Shown: positions 17,826 through 26,270, counted from the first letter of the stretch. The stretch is 62,787 nucleotides of DNA from an uncultured beta proteobacterium (GCA_903897005.1 CAITZZ010000203.1:1-62787); one strand, 5' to 3'. A program made the numbers and translations. The notes: a model not told the origin generated them from the letters alone.

Positions 17826-18155
17826 ATGAAGATTCTTTCGACCCTGCTCGTGGCCGCTGGCCTGATGACGGCTTCTGTTGCCTTTGCTGCTGTGGACGCC
17901 GATGCGGCCCAGGCCCTGCTGAAAAAGAGCGATTGCATGAAGTGCCACGCTCTGGACAAGAAAAAAGACGGCCCGGCTTACAAGGAAGTTGCCAAGAAGT
18001 ACAAGGGCAAGGCTGACGCCGAAGACAAGATGATCAAGCACGTGACCCAGAGCCCGATGATCGAGATCGACGGCAAGAAGGAAGAGCACAAGTCGGTCAA
18101 GACCAAGGATGCGGCTGAAATCAAGAACATGGTTCAGTGGATCCTGTCACTGTAA
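17826..18155 (+). CDS. Periplasmic monoheme class I cytochrome c (paralog of 1409-1747)
   Basis: Signal peptide; CMKCH; shares DADAA.ALLKK.DC.KCH..DK.K.GPA and KKYKGKAD with the first copy. Confidence 0.9.
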   Translation: MKILSTLLVAAGLMTASVAFAAVDADAAQALLKKSDCMKCHALDKKKDGPAYKEVAKKYKGKADAEDKMIKHVTQSPMIEIDGKKEEHKSVKTKDAAEIKNMVQWILSL

Positions 18156-18239
18156 TCGTTTGAGGGTTTGACACGCATCACGGCGCCACGGCTTGACTGA
18201 TGGCCGCCCCGATGCGTGTTTTCTTTGAAGGAATGGCAT

Positions 18240-18860
18240 ATGCCTAAGAGATTATTCGCCAAGGTGCAACGGATGGTGACCGGCAACTCGGCCATCAAGG
18301 TCTTGCTTGGGGGCTTTGCCATGGGCATCATCGGCATGAGCCTGTTTGGTACCAGCATGATCTACACCGGCACCGAACAGTTCTGCGCCAACAATTGCCA
18401 CGAGATGGCGAACAACACCACAAAGGAGTACCGGGACACGATTCACGACAGGAACCGCACCGGTGTGCGTGCCATTTGTGCCGACTGCCACGTGCCGCAC
18501 GCCCCGGTACCACTCTATGTCGCCAAGATGGGGGCACTGAACGACTTGTGGAGCCATCACGTGACGAAGTCAGTGGATACACCAGAAAAGTTTGACGCGC
18601 AGCGCCCCATGATGGCGACCCGGGTCTGGACCTACATGAAGGGCAACGACTCACGTGAGTGCCGGTTCTGCCATGACGAGTCCAAGATGGATCCGGAAAA
18701 GCAGTCCGAAATGGCCAAAGCCCGCCACATCAAGGCCAAGAAGGAAAGAATGACCTGCATTGACTGCCATTACGGCATTGCGCACAAGGTGCCAGAGGGT
18801 CCGGGGCCACAGGAAATTGAAGTGGACAAGGCCTTCATTTCCAGAAGCTCGATTTTCTAA
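18240..18860 (+). CDS. NapC/NirT-family membrane tetraheme cytochrome c
   Basis: N-terminal TM, FCANNCHEM (CX3CH) plus three CXXCH; RTGVRAICADCHVPH signature. Confidence 0.88.
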   Translation: MPKRLFAKVQRMVTGNSAIKVLLGGFAMGIIGMSLFGTSMIYTGTEQFCANNCHEMANNTTKEYRDTIHDRNRTGVRAICADCHVPHAPVPLYVAKMGALNDLWSHHVTKSVDTPEKFDAQRPMMATRVWTYMKGNDSRECRFCHDESKMDPEKQSEMAKARHIKAKKERMTCIDCHYGIAHKVPEGPGPQEIEVDKAFISRSSIF

Positions 18861-18928
18861 GGCACGCATTATTGCGACAGTTTCCCCGCGCAACCGCTGC
18901 GTTGCGCGCACCTGAGGAGTAGATTCAA

Positions 18929-19528
18929 ATGTCGAAGGTTATTCAGAAATTTCGGGCGCTGGGTTCGCGCCGGGGTTCGATCCTGGTGCTGGCGGTCGGC
19001 CTGATTCTTGGCTTGGCCGTGTTTTTCTCGGCCGGCTCCTTCATGGTCTACGCCAACTCAGAGAAGTTCTGCGCCACCTCCTGCCACGAGATGAGCTATC
19101 TGGCGGTTGAGCACAAGGGCACGATTCACGACAAGAACCGCACCGGCGTGCGTGCCACCTGCAACGACTGCCATGTGCCGCACGGTTACATCACCAATTA
19201 CCTGGCCAAGCTCAATCTGTTCAACGACTATTGGGGTCACTTTGTCACGCGTTCGATAGACACCAAGGAAAAATTTGAAGCCAAGCGCTCCGAACTGGCC
19301 GTCAAGGTCTGGGTCTACATGAAGCAGAACGACTCGCGCGAGTGCCGGCATTGCCACACCACGGCCAAGATGGATCCTGACAAGCAGACCGAAAAGGCCA
19401 GGGCACGGCATGAAAAGCTGCGCACCGAGGGTCTGACCTGTATTGATTGCCACTTTGCCATTGCCCATACCGAGCCCAGTGGCCCGGGACCAAAGGAACT
19501 GTTTGCCACCGGTCCGGCCAAGAAATAA
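18929..19528 (+). CDS. NapC/NirT-family membrane tetraheme cytochrome c (second copy)
   Basis: FCATSCHEM (CX3CH) plus three CXXCH; paralogous to the preceding gene. Confidence 0.88.
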   Translation: MSKVIQKFRALGSRRGSILVLAVGLILGLAVFFSAGSFMVYANSEKFCATSCHEMSYLAVEHKGTIHDKNRTGVRATCNDCHVPHGYITNYLAKLNLFNDYWGHFVTRSIDTKEKFEAKRSELAVKVWVYMKQNDSRECRHCHTTAKMDPDKQTEKARARHEKLRTEGLTCIDCHFAIAHTEPSGPGPKELFATGPAKK

Positions 19529-19540
19529 AAGGAAGTCATC

Positions 19541-19789
19541 ATGCTCATCGATTGCTACGAATGCAAAGCCAAGGTCAGCGACACGGCGGCGAGCTGCCCG
19601 CATTGCGGCGCCCTGCCGCTGGACTCGGACAAATCGCTGTCGGTCGCCGTGTCCGACCTGGACATGAAGTTCATGACGATTTTCTGGTTTCTGATCAAGG
19701 CCTCGGTGGCCGCCGTGCCAGCCTTGGTGGTTCTCTATACCGCCTCGACCGTGATCGGCGGCATCGTCACGCCTTTGCTGAACCGCTAA
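19541..19789 (+). CDS. Small zinc-ribbon membrane protein
   Basis: CYECK...CPHCG zinc ribbon followed by one or two hydrophobic segments; 82 aa; 12 nt after the NapC-like gene. Confidence 0.6.
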   Translation: MLIDCYECKAKVSDTAASCPHCGALPLDSDKSLSVAVSDLDMKFMTIFWFLIKASVAAVPALVVLYTASTVIGGIVTPLLNR

Positions 19790-19848
19790 GCCGGGTGGAG
19801 TGACTGGGCGTGCCTTGCCCGATTTCAAGATCGGCAATCGCGGCTCGT

Positions 19849-19862
19849 TTGATCTATGTCAT
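19849..19862. promoter_or_regulatory. FNR-like half-conserved box TTGAT-CTAT-GTCAT
   Basis: Upstream of the b/c cytochrome fusion; one good half-site. Confidence 0.35.
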
Positions 19863-19936
19863 AGCTCTGTCACTCTTCCTCAGCGTGCGCAAGGCTGAAG
19901 TTACACTCGCTTTACTTATCTCCGGAGGTTCTTTAC

Positions 19937-21943
19937 ATGCGACTTGAGCGCTCGGTCCTGTCGACCATTTTTGCTTGTCTTGCGAGTGTTTTTCTGGCCC
20001 TCCCGGCTAGCGCCGCGCCAACGCCAGCGGCCCCTCCCTCACTTGATAACGCCACCTGTCTGACCTGCCATGACGGCAAGAAGGGCAAGCTCGAAGTTCC
20101 CGGATCCGACGGCAAGGCGCGCGCCCTGCGCAGCGTCGCCGGCGACAAGTTTGCCCAGAGCGTGCACGCCAACATGCAATGCGTGGCTTGCCACGCCGAC
20201 ATTGCAGACAACGCCGACAAGGCCAATGCCCACGTCAAGGACCCGGCACTGGCTCTGAAGAAGGTCGATTGCGCAGGCTGCCACACGGAGTTGTGGGAGC
20301 AGACCGAAAAGTTCGGCAAGGCTGCAGAGCGCCCGCGCCTGGGAGTGGTGGCCAAGAACATCGAGGCGTACAAGAAGTCCTTCCACGCACGTCCCAATTC
20401 AGACGACAAGACCAAGCCCAATGCCTCGTGCGACAGCTGCCACGATACGCACAGCTTCAGCGTGCCGGCCAAGGGCAGTCCACAGCGCACCCAGTGGCGT
20501 CTGCAGATTCCGACCGTCTGCGGCGCTTCCTGCCATACCGAACAGCTGGAAGCCTATCTGACCTCCGTCCACGGTCAGGAAAACAGCAAAAAACTGCTGG
20601 CGCAGGCTGCCGTCTGCTCCGACTGCCACACGGCGCACGGCATCACCAACACCTCGGGCGACGCCTTCAAGCTGACGGTATCGACCAGTTGCGGCAACTG
20701 CCACGTCGAGAAACTCGACACCTACAAGGACACCTTCCACGGCCAGATCAGTACGCTGGGCTATGCCTATACGGCCAAGTGCTACGACTGCCATGGCAGC
20801 CACCAGATCCTGAAGGTCAACGACCCGAAATCGATGGTCCATCCGAACAACCGGATGAAAACCTGCCAGACCTGCCACAACGCCAAGAAGGGCTTGCCTG
20901 ATGTGCCAGCAGCGTTCGCCAGTTATCAGCCGCACGGCAACGCCAACGATTTCAACAAATACCCGCAGATCTGGGTGGCCTGGCAAATCATGGTGCAGTT
21001 GCTGGTCGGCACCTTTGGCTTCTTCTGGCTGCATACCGCACTCTGGTTCTATCGCGAGTACAAGGAACGCAAGGATCGTGCTGGCAAACCGCACATCAAG
21101 CCTGACTCGGTGCCTGCGCAATTCAAGGGCAAGCACGTGCAGCGCTTCACTCCGGTCTGGCGCATCGCGCACCTGACTTTCGCGCTGAGCCTGATGGTGC
21201 TGACGCTGACCGGCATGCCGCTGTTCTACGCCGATGTCGGCTGGGCGCCGACCATCATGCGTGCGCTGGGTGGCCCGCACACGGCGGGTGTGATCCACCG
21301 CGTTGCTGCGGTGCTGTTTGCCGGTGTCTTCTTCTGGCACCTGATCTACATGACCTGGGGCATCATCCGCAACCGCAAGACCTTCAAGATCCTGGGCCCG
21401 AATTCCATGGTGCCCAATCTGCAGGACGGCAAGGACATGCTGGCCATGTTCCAGTGGTTCTTTGGCCAGGGTCCACGGCCCAAGTTCGACCGCTGGACTT
21501 ACTGGGAGAAGTTTGACTACTGGGCACCGTTCTGGGGCGTCACCATCATTGGTGTCAGCGGCCTGATCATGTGGCTGCCGGGCTTCTTCGGCGCCTTCCT
21601 GCCGGGCTGGGTTTTCAACGTGGCTGCCATCTTCCACGGTGAAGAAGCCTTCCTGGCGGTGGTGTTCCTGTTCACGGTGCACTTCTTCAACAACCACTTC
21701 CGTCCGGACAAGTTCCCGCTCGAAGTGGTGATGTTCACCGGCACCTTCTCGCTCGAAGAGTTCAAGCACGACCATGGCGTGGAATACCAGCGCCTGGTGG
21801 ACAGCGGCGAGCTGGAAAAATACCTGGTTGACGCTCCGTCGCCTGGCAAGCTGGCAGCCTCGAAAGTGTTGGGCTTTACCCTGATCACGTTCGGTCTGAC
21901 CTTGCTGACGCTGGTGGCGGTGGGCTTCTTCACGAGTCACTAA
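19937..21943 (+). CDS. CbcL-like fusion: N-terminal multiheme cytochrome c (8 CXXCH + 1 CX3CH) and C-terminal FdnI/HydC-type cytochrome b
   Basis: Heme motifs CLTCH, CVACH, CAGCH, CDSCH, CGASCH, CSDCH, CGNCH, CYDCH, CQTCH, then TM helices with conserved His. Confidence 0.85.
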   Translation: MRLERSVLSTIFACLASVFLALPASAAPTPAAPPSLDNATCLTCHDGKKGKLEVPGSDGKARALRSVAGDKFAQSVHANMQCVACHADIADNADKANAHVKDPALALKKVDCAGCHTELWEQTEKFGKAAERPRLGVVAKNIEAYKKSFHARPNSDDKTKPNASCDSCHDTHSFSVPAKGSPQRTQWRLQIPTVCGASCHTEQLEAYLTSVHGQENSKKLLAQAAVCSDCHTAHGITNTSGDAFKLTVSTSCGNCHVEKLDTYKDTFHGQISTLGYAYTAKCYDCHGSHQILKVNDPKSMVHPNNRMKTCQTCHNAKKGLPDVPAAFASYQPHGNANDFNKYPQIWVAWQIMVQLLVGTFGFFWLHTALWFYREYKERKDRAGKPHIKPDSVPAQFKGKHVQRFTPVWRIAHLTFALSLMVLTLTGMPLFYADVGWAPTIMRALGGPHTAGVIHRVAAVLFAGVFFWHLIYMTWGIIRNRKTFKILGPNSMVPNLQDGKDMLAMFQWFFGQGPRPKFDRWTYWEKFDYWAPFWGVTIIGVSGLIMWLPGFFGAFLPGWVFNVAAIFHGEEAFLAVVFLFTVHFFNNHFRPDKFPLEVVMFTGTFSLEEFKHDHGVEYQRLVDSGELEKYLVDAPSPGKLAASKVLGFTLITFGLTLLTLVAVGFFTSH

Positions 21944-21975
21944 AGCCGGGTTGCCATGGTGGGTTGTTGGTGGCT

Positions 21976-22029
21976 GTCATGCCGGACTTGATCCGGCATC
22001 CATGGATTGCGGGTCGAGCCCGCAATGAC
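21976..22029. repeat. REP-like two-hairpin intergenic element A
   Basis: GTCATGCCGGACTTGATCCGGCATCCATGGATTGCGGGTCGAGCCCGCAATGAC. Confidence 0.75.
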
Positions 22030-22073
22030 AGAGTCTTGTTGGTTGGAATCACTTCGGTGATGGAAAGGAAGAA

Positions 22074-23831
22074 ATGGAAATAGTCAATACCGATGTCGTC
22101 ATCATTGGCGCGGGGGGCGCGGGTTTGCGCGCCGCCATCGCGCTGGCCGAGACCGACCCGAAGCTGAGCGTGGCCTTGATCTCCAAGGTCTACCCGATGC
22201 GCAGTCACACCTGCGCGGCCGAGGGCGGTGCTGCTGGCGTCATCAAGAAGGACGACAGTTTTGACCTGCACTTTGACGACACCGTAGGCGGTGGCGACTG
22301 GCTCTCCGACCAGGACTGCGTCGAGTACTTTGTGCACGAAGCACCGAAGGAACTGACGCAACTCGAACACTGGGGTTGCCCCTGGAACCGCGAGGCTGAC
22401 GGTTCGGTTGCCGTGCGCCCCTTTGGCGGCATGAAAAAGCAGCGCACCTGGTTTGCCGCTGACAAGTCAGGCTTTCACATTCTGCATACGCTGTTCCAGA
22501 CGACGCTGCAGTTCCCATCGATTCAGCGTTTTGACGAGTACTTTGCGCTCGATCTGCTGGTCGATGACGGTCGCTGCCAGGGCGTCACGGCGATGGAAAT
22601 GCGCAGTGGCATGATCAAACAGTTCCACGCCAAGTCCGTCATTATTTGTGGCGGCGGCGCCGGGCGCATGTTCCCCTTCAGCACCAACGGCGCCATCAAG
22701 ACCGGCGACGGCATGGCACTGGCTTACCGCGCTGGTGTGCCACTGAAGGACATGGAGTTTGTGCAGTACCACCCGACCGGTCTGCCCAATACCGGCAGTC
22801 TGCTGACCGAAGCCTGCCGTGGTGAAGGCGGCGTGCTGCTCAACAAGAATGGCCGGCGCTACCTGCAGGACTACGGCATGGGCCCGGAAACGCCACTGGG
22901 CAAACCGCAGCTCAAGACCATGGAACTCGGCCCGCGCGACCGCGTCAGCCAGGCCTACTGGCACGAACTGCAAAAGGGCAATACCGTGACGACGCCGTGG
23001 GGCGAGTGCGTGATGCTCGATATGCGCCACCTCGGTGAAAAATACATCGACGAGCGTCTGCCACTGGTGCGCGAACTCGGTATCGCCTACCTCGGTGTGG
23101 ACATCGCCAAGGAAGCGATCCCGATCCGTCCCGTGGTGCACTACATGATGGGTGGCATCTCCACCAACACCCAGGCCGCCACACAACTGCCGGGTCTCTT
23201 TGCCGCTGGCGAATGCGCCTGCGTCAGTCTGAACGGTGCAAACCGCCTGGGCTCCAATTCGCTGGTCGAACTGCTGGTCTTCGGCAAGAGCGCTGCGCTG
23301 TCGGCCATTGCCCACATGCAGGGTCTGCCCAAGCCCAATACGGCAGCGCTGCAGGCACGCGCCAACGAGTCGCAAGCGCGCGTGCGTGAACTGTTCTCGC
23401 GCACTGACGGCACCGAATCGATGTCCGGTCTGCGCAAGGAGATGATGGACACGATGGAGAAGAACGCCGGCCTGTACCGCGAAGAAATCGGTCTGAAGGA
23501 AGCGGTTGCCAAGCTCGCCGAGCTGCGCCAGCGCTACAACAAGATCGTGCTGCACGACAAGAGCAACGTCTTCAATACCGACCTGTTCCAGGTGCTCGAA
23601 CTTGGCTCCATGCTCGACTGCGCCGAGGCTCTCGCCGTCAGCGCGCTGGCACGCAAGGAATCACGCGGCGCACACCAGCGTCTGGACTACGTCGAGCGCG
23701 ACGACCAGACCTTCCTGCGTCACAGCATGGCTTTCTACCAGGGCCTGAACCCGCCGCGTCTGGACTATCTGGATGTGGTCATTACCAAATCGCCACCGGG
23801 CGTGCGTGACTACTCGGGAGACCACAAATGA
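22074..23831 (+). CDS. frdA: Fumarate reductase / succinate dehydrogenase flavoprotein subunit
   Basis: GAGGAGLRAAIAL FAD motif; SHTCAAEGGAAGV; HPTGLPNTGSLLTEACRGEGG; FrdBCD-like genes follow. Confidence 0.88.
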   Translation: MEIVNTDVVIIGAGGAGLRAAIALAETDPKLSVALISKVYPMRSHTCAAEGGAAGVIKKDDSFDLHFDDTVGGGDWLSDQDCVEYFVHEAPKELTQLEHWGCPWNREADGSVAVRPFGGMKKQRTWFAADKSGFHILHTLFQTTLQFPSIQRFDEYFALDLLVDDGRCQGVTAMEMRSGMIKQFHAKSVIICGGGAGRMFPFSTNGAIKTGDGMALAYRAGVPLKDMEFVQYHPTGLPNTGSLLTEACRGEGGVLLNKNGRRYLQDYGMGPETPLGKPQLKTMELGPRDRVSQAYWHELQKGNTVTTPWGECVMLDMRHLGEKYIDERLPLVRELGIAYLGVDIAKEAIPIRPVVHYMMGGISTNTQAATQLPGLFAAGECACVSLNGANRLGSNSLVELLVFGKSAALSAIAHMQGLPKPNTAALQARANESQARVRELFSRTDGTESMSGLRKEMMDTMEKNAGLYREEIGLKEAVAKLAELRQRYNKIVLHDKSNVFNTDLFQVLELGSMLDCAEALAVSALARKESRGAHQRLDYVERDDQTFLRHSMAFYQGLNPPRLDYLDVVITKSPPGVRDYSGDHK

Positions 23832-24580
23832 CACAGCTAAAAAAGAGGATGGTTCAGCTCGAAGTGCTGCGCTACGACCCCGAAAAGGACAAAGAGCCGC
23901 GTTTCCAGAGCTACACGGTTGAGTGCAACGAAGAGTGGGTGGTGCTGGACGCGCTCACGGCGGTCAAGGAGACCATAGACCCGACGCTCAACTTCCGCTG
24001 GTCCTGCCACATGGCGGTCTGCGGCAGCTGCGGCATGATGGTCAACGGTGAGCCGAAACTCTCCTGCCACGCTTTCCTGCGCTCCTACGAGGGCGTGATC
24101 CGGGTCGAGCCGCTTGCCAACTTCCCGATCGAGCGCGATCTGGTCACGGTGGCGGACGACTTCATTGACAAGCTCAAGCGCGTCAAGCCCTATCTGATCC
24201 CCAAGGAAAAGAAGAGCATCGCCGAGGGCGAGTACAAGCAGACACCGGCGCAACTGATGAAGTACCGCCAGTTCTCGATGTGCATCAACTGCATGCTGTG
24301 CTACGCCGCCTGCCCTGAATATGGCTTGCAGCCCAAGTTCATCGGTCCGGCAGCGATCACCCTGGCGCACCGCTACAACCAGGACTCGCGCGACGGTGGA
24401 CGCGATGAGCGCCAGGAAGTCATTGCGACCAACGAAGGCGTCTGGGAGTGCTCGTTTGTCGGCGCCTGCTCCGAAGTGTGTCCGAAGGCCGTCGATCCGG
24501 CCAGCGCATTGCAGCAGGTCAAGGTTGCCAGCACCATCGACTGGTTCAAGGAACATCTGTTACCCGGAGGCGCAAAATGA
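23828..24580 (+). CDS. frdB: Fumarate reductase / succinate dehydrogenase iron-sulfur subunit
   Basis: CHMAVCGSCGMMVNG...C and CINCMLCYAACPE, CSEVCPKAVDP. Confidence 0.88.
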   Translation: MTQLKKRMVQLEVLRYDPEKDKEPRFQSYTVECNEEWVVLDALTAVKETIDPTLNFRWSCHMAVCGSCGMMVNGEPKLSCHAFLRSYEGVIRVEPLANFPIERDLVTVADDFIDKLKRVKPYLIPKEKKSIAEGEYKQTPAQLMKYRQFSMCINCMLCYAACPEYGLQPKFIGPAAITLAHRYNQDSRDGGRDERQEVIATNEGVWECSFVGACSEVCPKAVDPASALQQVKVASTIDWFKEHLLPGGAK

Positions 24581-24969
24581 GCCGCAAACCTTTTGTTCGC
24601 GAGGTCTCCAAGACCGGCTGGTACTTGAAGCATCCGCGCTATATGCGCTACATGTCGCGTGAAGTCACCTGCATCCCGATCGGCGCTTTTGCGCTGCTGC
24701 TGGTCTGTGCCGTCGAGCGTCTGGCCCAAGGGCAGCAAGCCTGGGACTCGTTCGTCGCAGCCCTCACCGGTCCCTGGAGTTTTCTGGGCATGGCGGTGAT
24801 CCTGGCTTTCGCAACCTACAACGCAACCAACTGGTTTAACGTGACGCCCAAGGCGATGCCGGTACAAACCGGCGAAGAGTTCCTGGATGGCAAGTACATT
24901 GTTGGTGCTCACTACGCGGTTTGGGCTGTAGCCACGCTGGTGGTCTTGTTTTTCGCAGGAGTGCTGTAA
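24577..24969 (+). CDS. frdC: Fumarate reductase membrane subunit C
   Basis: ATGA overlap with frdB; FrdC-like small three-TM protein, position. Confidence 0.8.
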   Translation: MSRKPFVREVSKTGWYLKHPRYMRYMSREVTCIPIGAFALLLVCAVERLAQGQQAWDSFVAALTGPWSFLGMAVILAFATYNATNWFNVTPKAMPVQTGEEFLDGKYIVGAHYAVWAVATLVVLFFAGVL

Positions 24970-24971
24970 CC

Positions 24972-25313
24972 ATGGCCAAGTCGAATAAACCCATCTTCTG
25001 GAGCCTGTTTGCCGCCGGCGGTACGCTGGCCGCCTTTCTGGCACCAGTGCTGGCGCTGCTGTTCCTGATGCTCTCGCTGGGCCACGCGCCCGATCTGCTG
25101 AGCTACGCCAGGCTCCACGCTTTTGCCGCACACTGGTTTGGCAAGCTGTTCCTGCTGGGCGTGATCACGCTCTTTCTGTGGCATGCGGCGCACCGCCTGC
25201 GCGTCACCTTTTTTGACTTCGGCCTGCGCAAAGACTCGCTGGTGGCCATCGTCGTCTACCTGGTGGCCGGCATTGGCACCATCGTGACGGCTCTGGCACT
25301 GCTGCGCATCTGA
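24972..25313 (+). CDS. frdD: Fumarate reductase membrane subunit D
   Basis: FrdD-like (KSNKPIFWSLFAAGG..., HAAHRLR); immediately after frdC. Confidence 0.8.
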   Translation: MAKSNKPIFWSLFAAGGTLAAFLAPVLALLFLMLSLGHAPDLLSYARLHAFAAHWFGKLFLLGVITLFLWHAAHRLRVTFFDFGLRKDSLVAIVVYLVAGIGTIVTALALLRI

Positions 25314-25361
25314 CCGATCTGGTTTAAGATAGGCGCATGAACCCGGGCTGCCGTGGCCCGG

Positions 25362-25386
25362 GAGCCCCCTTTGGGGGCTTTTTTTT
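25362..25386 (+). terminator. Intrinsic terminator / possible attenuator between frdD and rquA
   Basis: AGCCCCC-ttt-GGGGGCT followed by T-run. Confidence 0.85.
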
Positions 25387-25396
25387 AAGGTTTTTT

Positions 25397-26119
25397 TTGA
25401 GCTCAAAAGAATCCGCAGGCGCCGCCAGCGCCGAGTCAAGCCTGTCCCTGGTGCCGGTTCCCAAGTATCTGCAGGAAACCTATTGGTGGGCCTATGTGCA
25501 TCCGAATGCGGTGCGTGTTTTCGAGCGCCAATGGCTGGTCAATCTGATCCTTTGGGGTAATTTTGCGCGGCTGCGCAATGCGGCGCTGGACGAACTCAAG
25601 GACGCCTCTGACGGCAAGATCCTGCAGGTGGCCTGCGTCTATGGCGACTTCACCGAACATGTGCTGAACCGCCTGGGGCCTCAGGGTCATCTGGACGTGA
25701 TTGATGTGGCGCCCGTGCAGATCAAGAACCTGCACGACAAGTTGCAGGGACGACGCCAGTGGTCGGTATTGCGACAGGACTCGACCAACATGCAGTTTGA
25801 CGACGCCAGTCGCGATGCGGTCGTGGTCTTCTTCCTGCTGCATGAACAGCCGCTGGAAGTGCGACGCAAGACCGTCGCCGAAGCGCTGCGCATCACGCGA
25901 CCCGGTGGCAAACTGGTTTTTGTGGACTACCACCGACCGAAAGCGTGGAGCCCGTTTCGCTACCTGATGGTGCCGATTCTCAAAACGCTGGAGCCGTTTG
26001 CCATGGACCTGTGGCGCAATGACATCACCAGTTGGCTACCGGCCGACTGCCAGATAGCCAAGGTCGAGAAGCAGACCTATTTCGGCGGTCTCTACCAGAA
26101 AGTCGTGATCACGCGCTAA
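25397..26119 (+). CDS. rquA: RquA-like rhodoquinone biosynthesis protein (SAM-methyltransferase fold)
   Basis: YLQETYWWAYVHPNAVRVFERQWLVNLILWGNFARLRNAAL and LQVACVYGDFTEHVL resemble RquA; linked to frd genes; TTG start proposed at 25397. Confidence 0.75.
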   Translation: MSSKESAGAASAESSLSLVPVPKYLQETYWWAYVHPNAVRVFERQWLVNLILWGNFARLRNAALDELKDASDGKILQVACVYGDFTEHVLNRLGPQGHLDVIDVAPVQIKNLHDKLQGRRQWSVLRQDSTNMQFDDASRDAVVVFFLLHEQPLEVRRKTVAEALRITRPGGKLVFVDYHRPKAWSPFRYLMVPILKTLEPFAMDLWRNDITSWLPADCQIAKVEKQTYFGGLYQKVVITR

Positions 26120-26131
26120 AAGCGGTCATCG

Positions 26132-26214
26132 TTGTCATTGCACCCTCGTTGTCATTGCACCGTCGTTGTCATTGCACCGTCGCTGTCATTGCACCCTCGT
26201 TGTCATTGCGGACT
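26132..26214. repeat. 17-bp tandem repeat (4 full units + partial)
   Basis: Units TTGTCATTGCACC[C/G]TCG at 26132, 26149, 26166, 26183 (last begins C). Confidence 0.9.
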
Positions 26215-26270
26215 TGATCCGCAATCCAGTGAATGCGCGGCACTGGATCCCGGGTCGAGCCCGGGATGAC
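26202..26270. repeat. REP-like two-hairpin element B
   Basis: GTCATTGCGGACTTGATCCGCAATCC...GGATCCCGGGTCGAGCCCGGGATGAC. Confidence 0.75.

Noticed and set aside
20399-21940. 513-aa antisense ORF opposite the b/c fusion
   Set aside because: Low-complexity His/Gln/Arg-rich shadow ORF of a GC-rich coding region.
22048-22061. ATCAC-TTCG-GTGAT hairpin before frdA considered as a riboswitch or thermometer
   Set aside because: Only a 5-bp stem with TTCG loop; too short to support a regulatory call without alignment.
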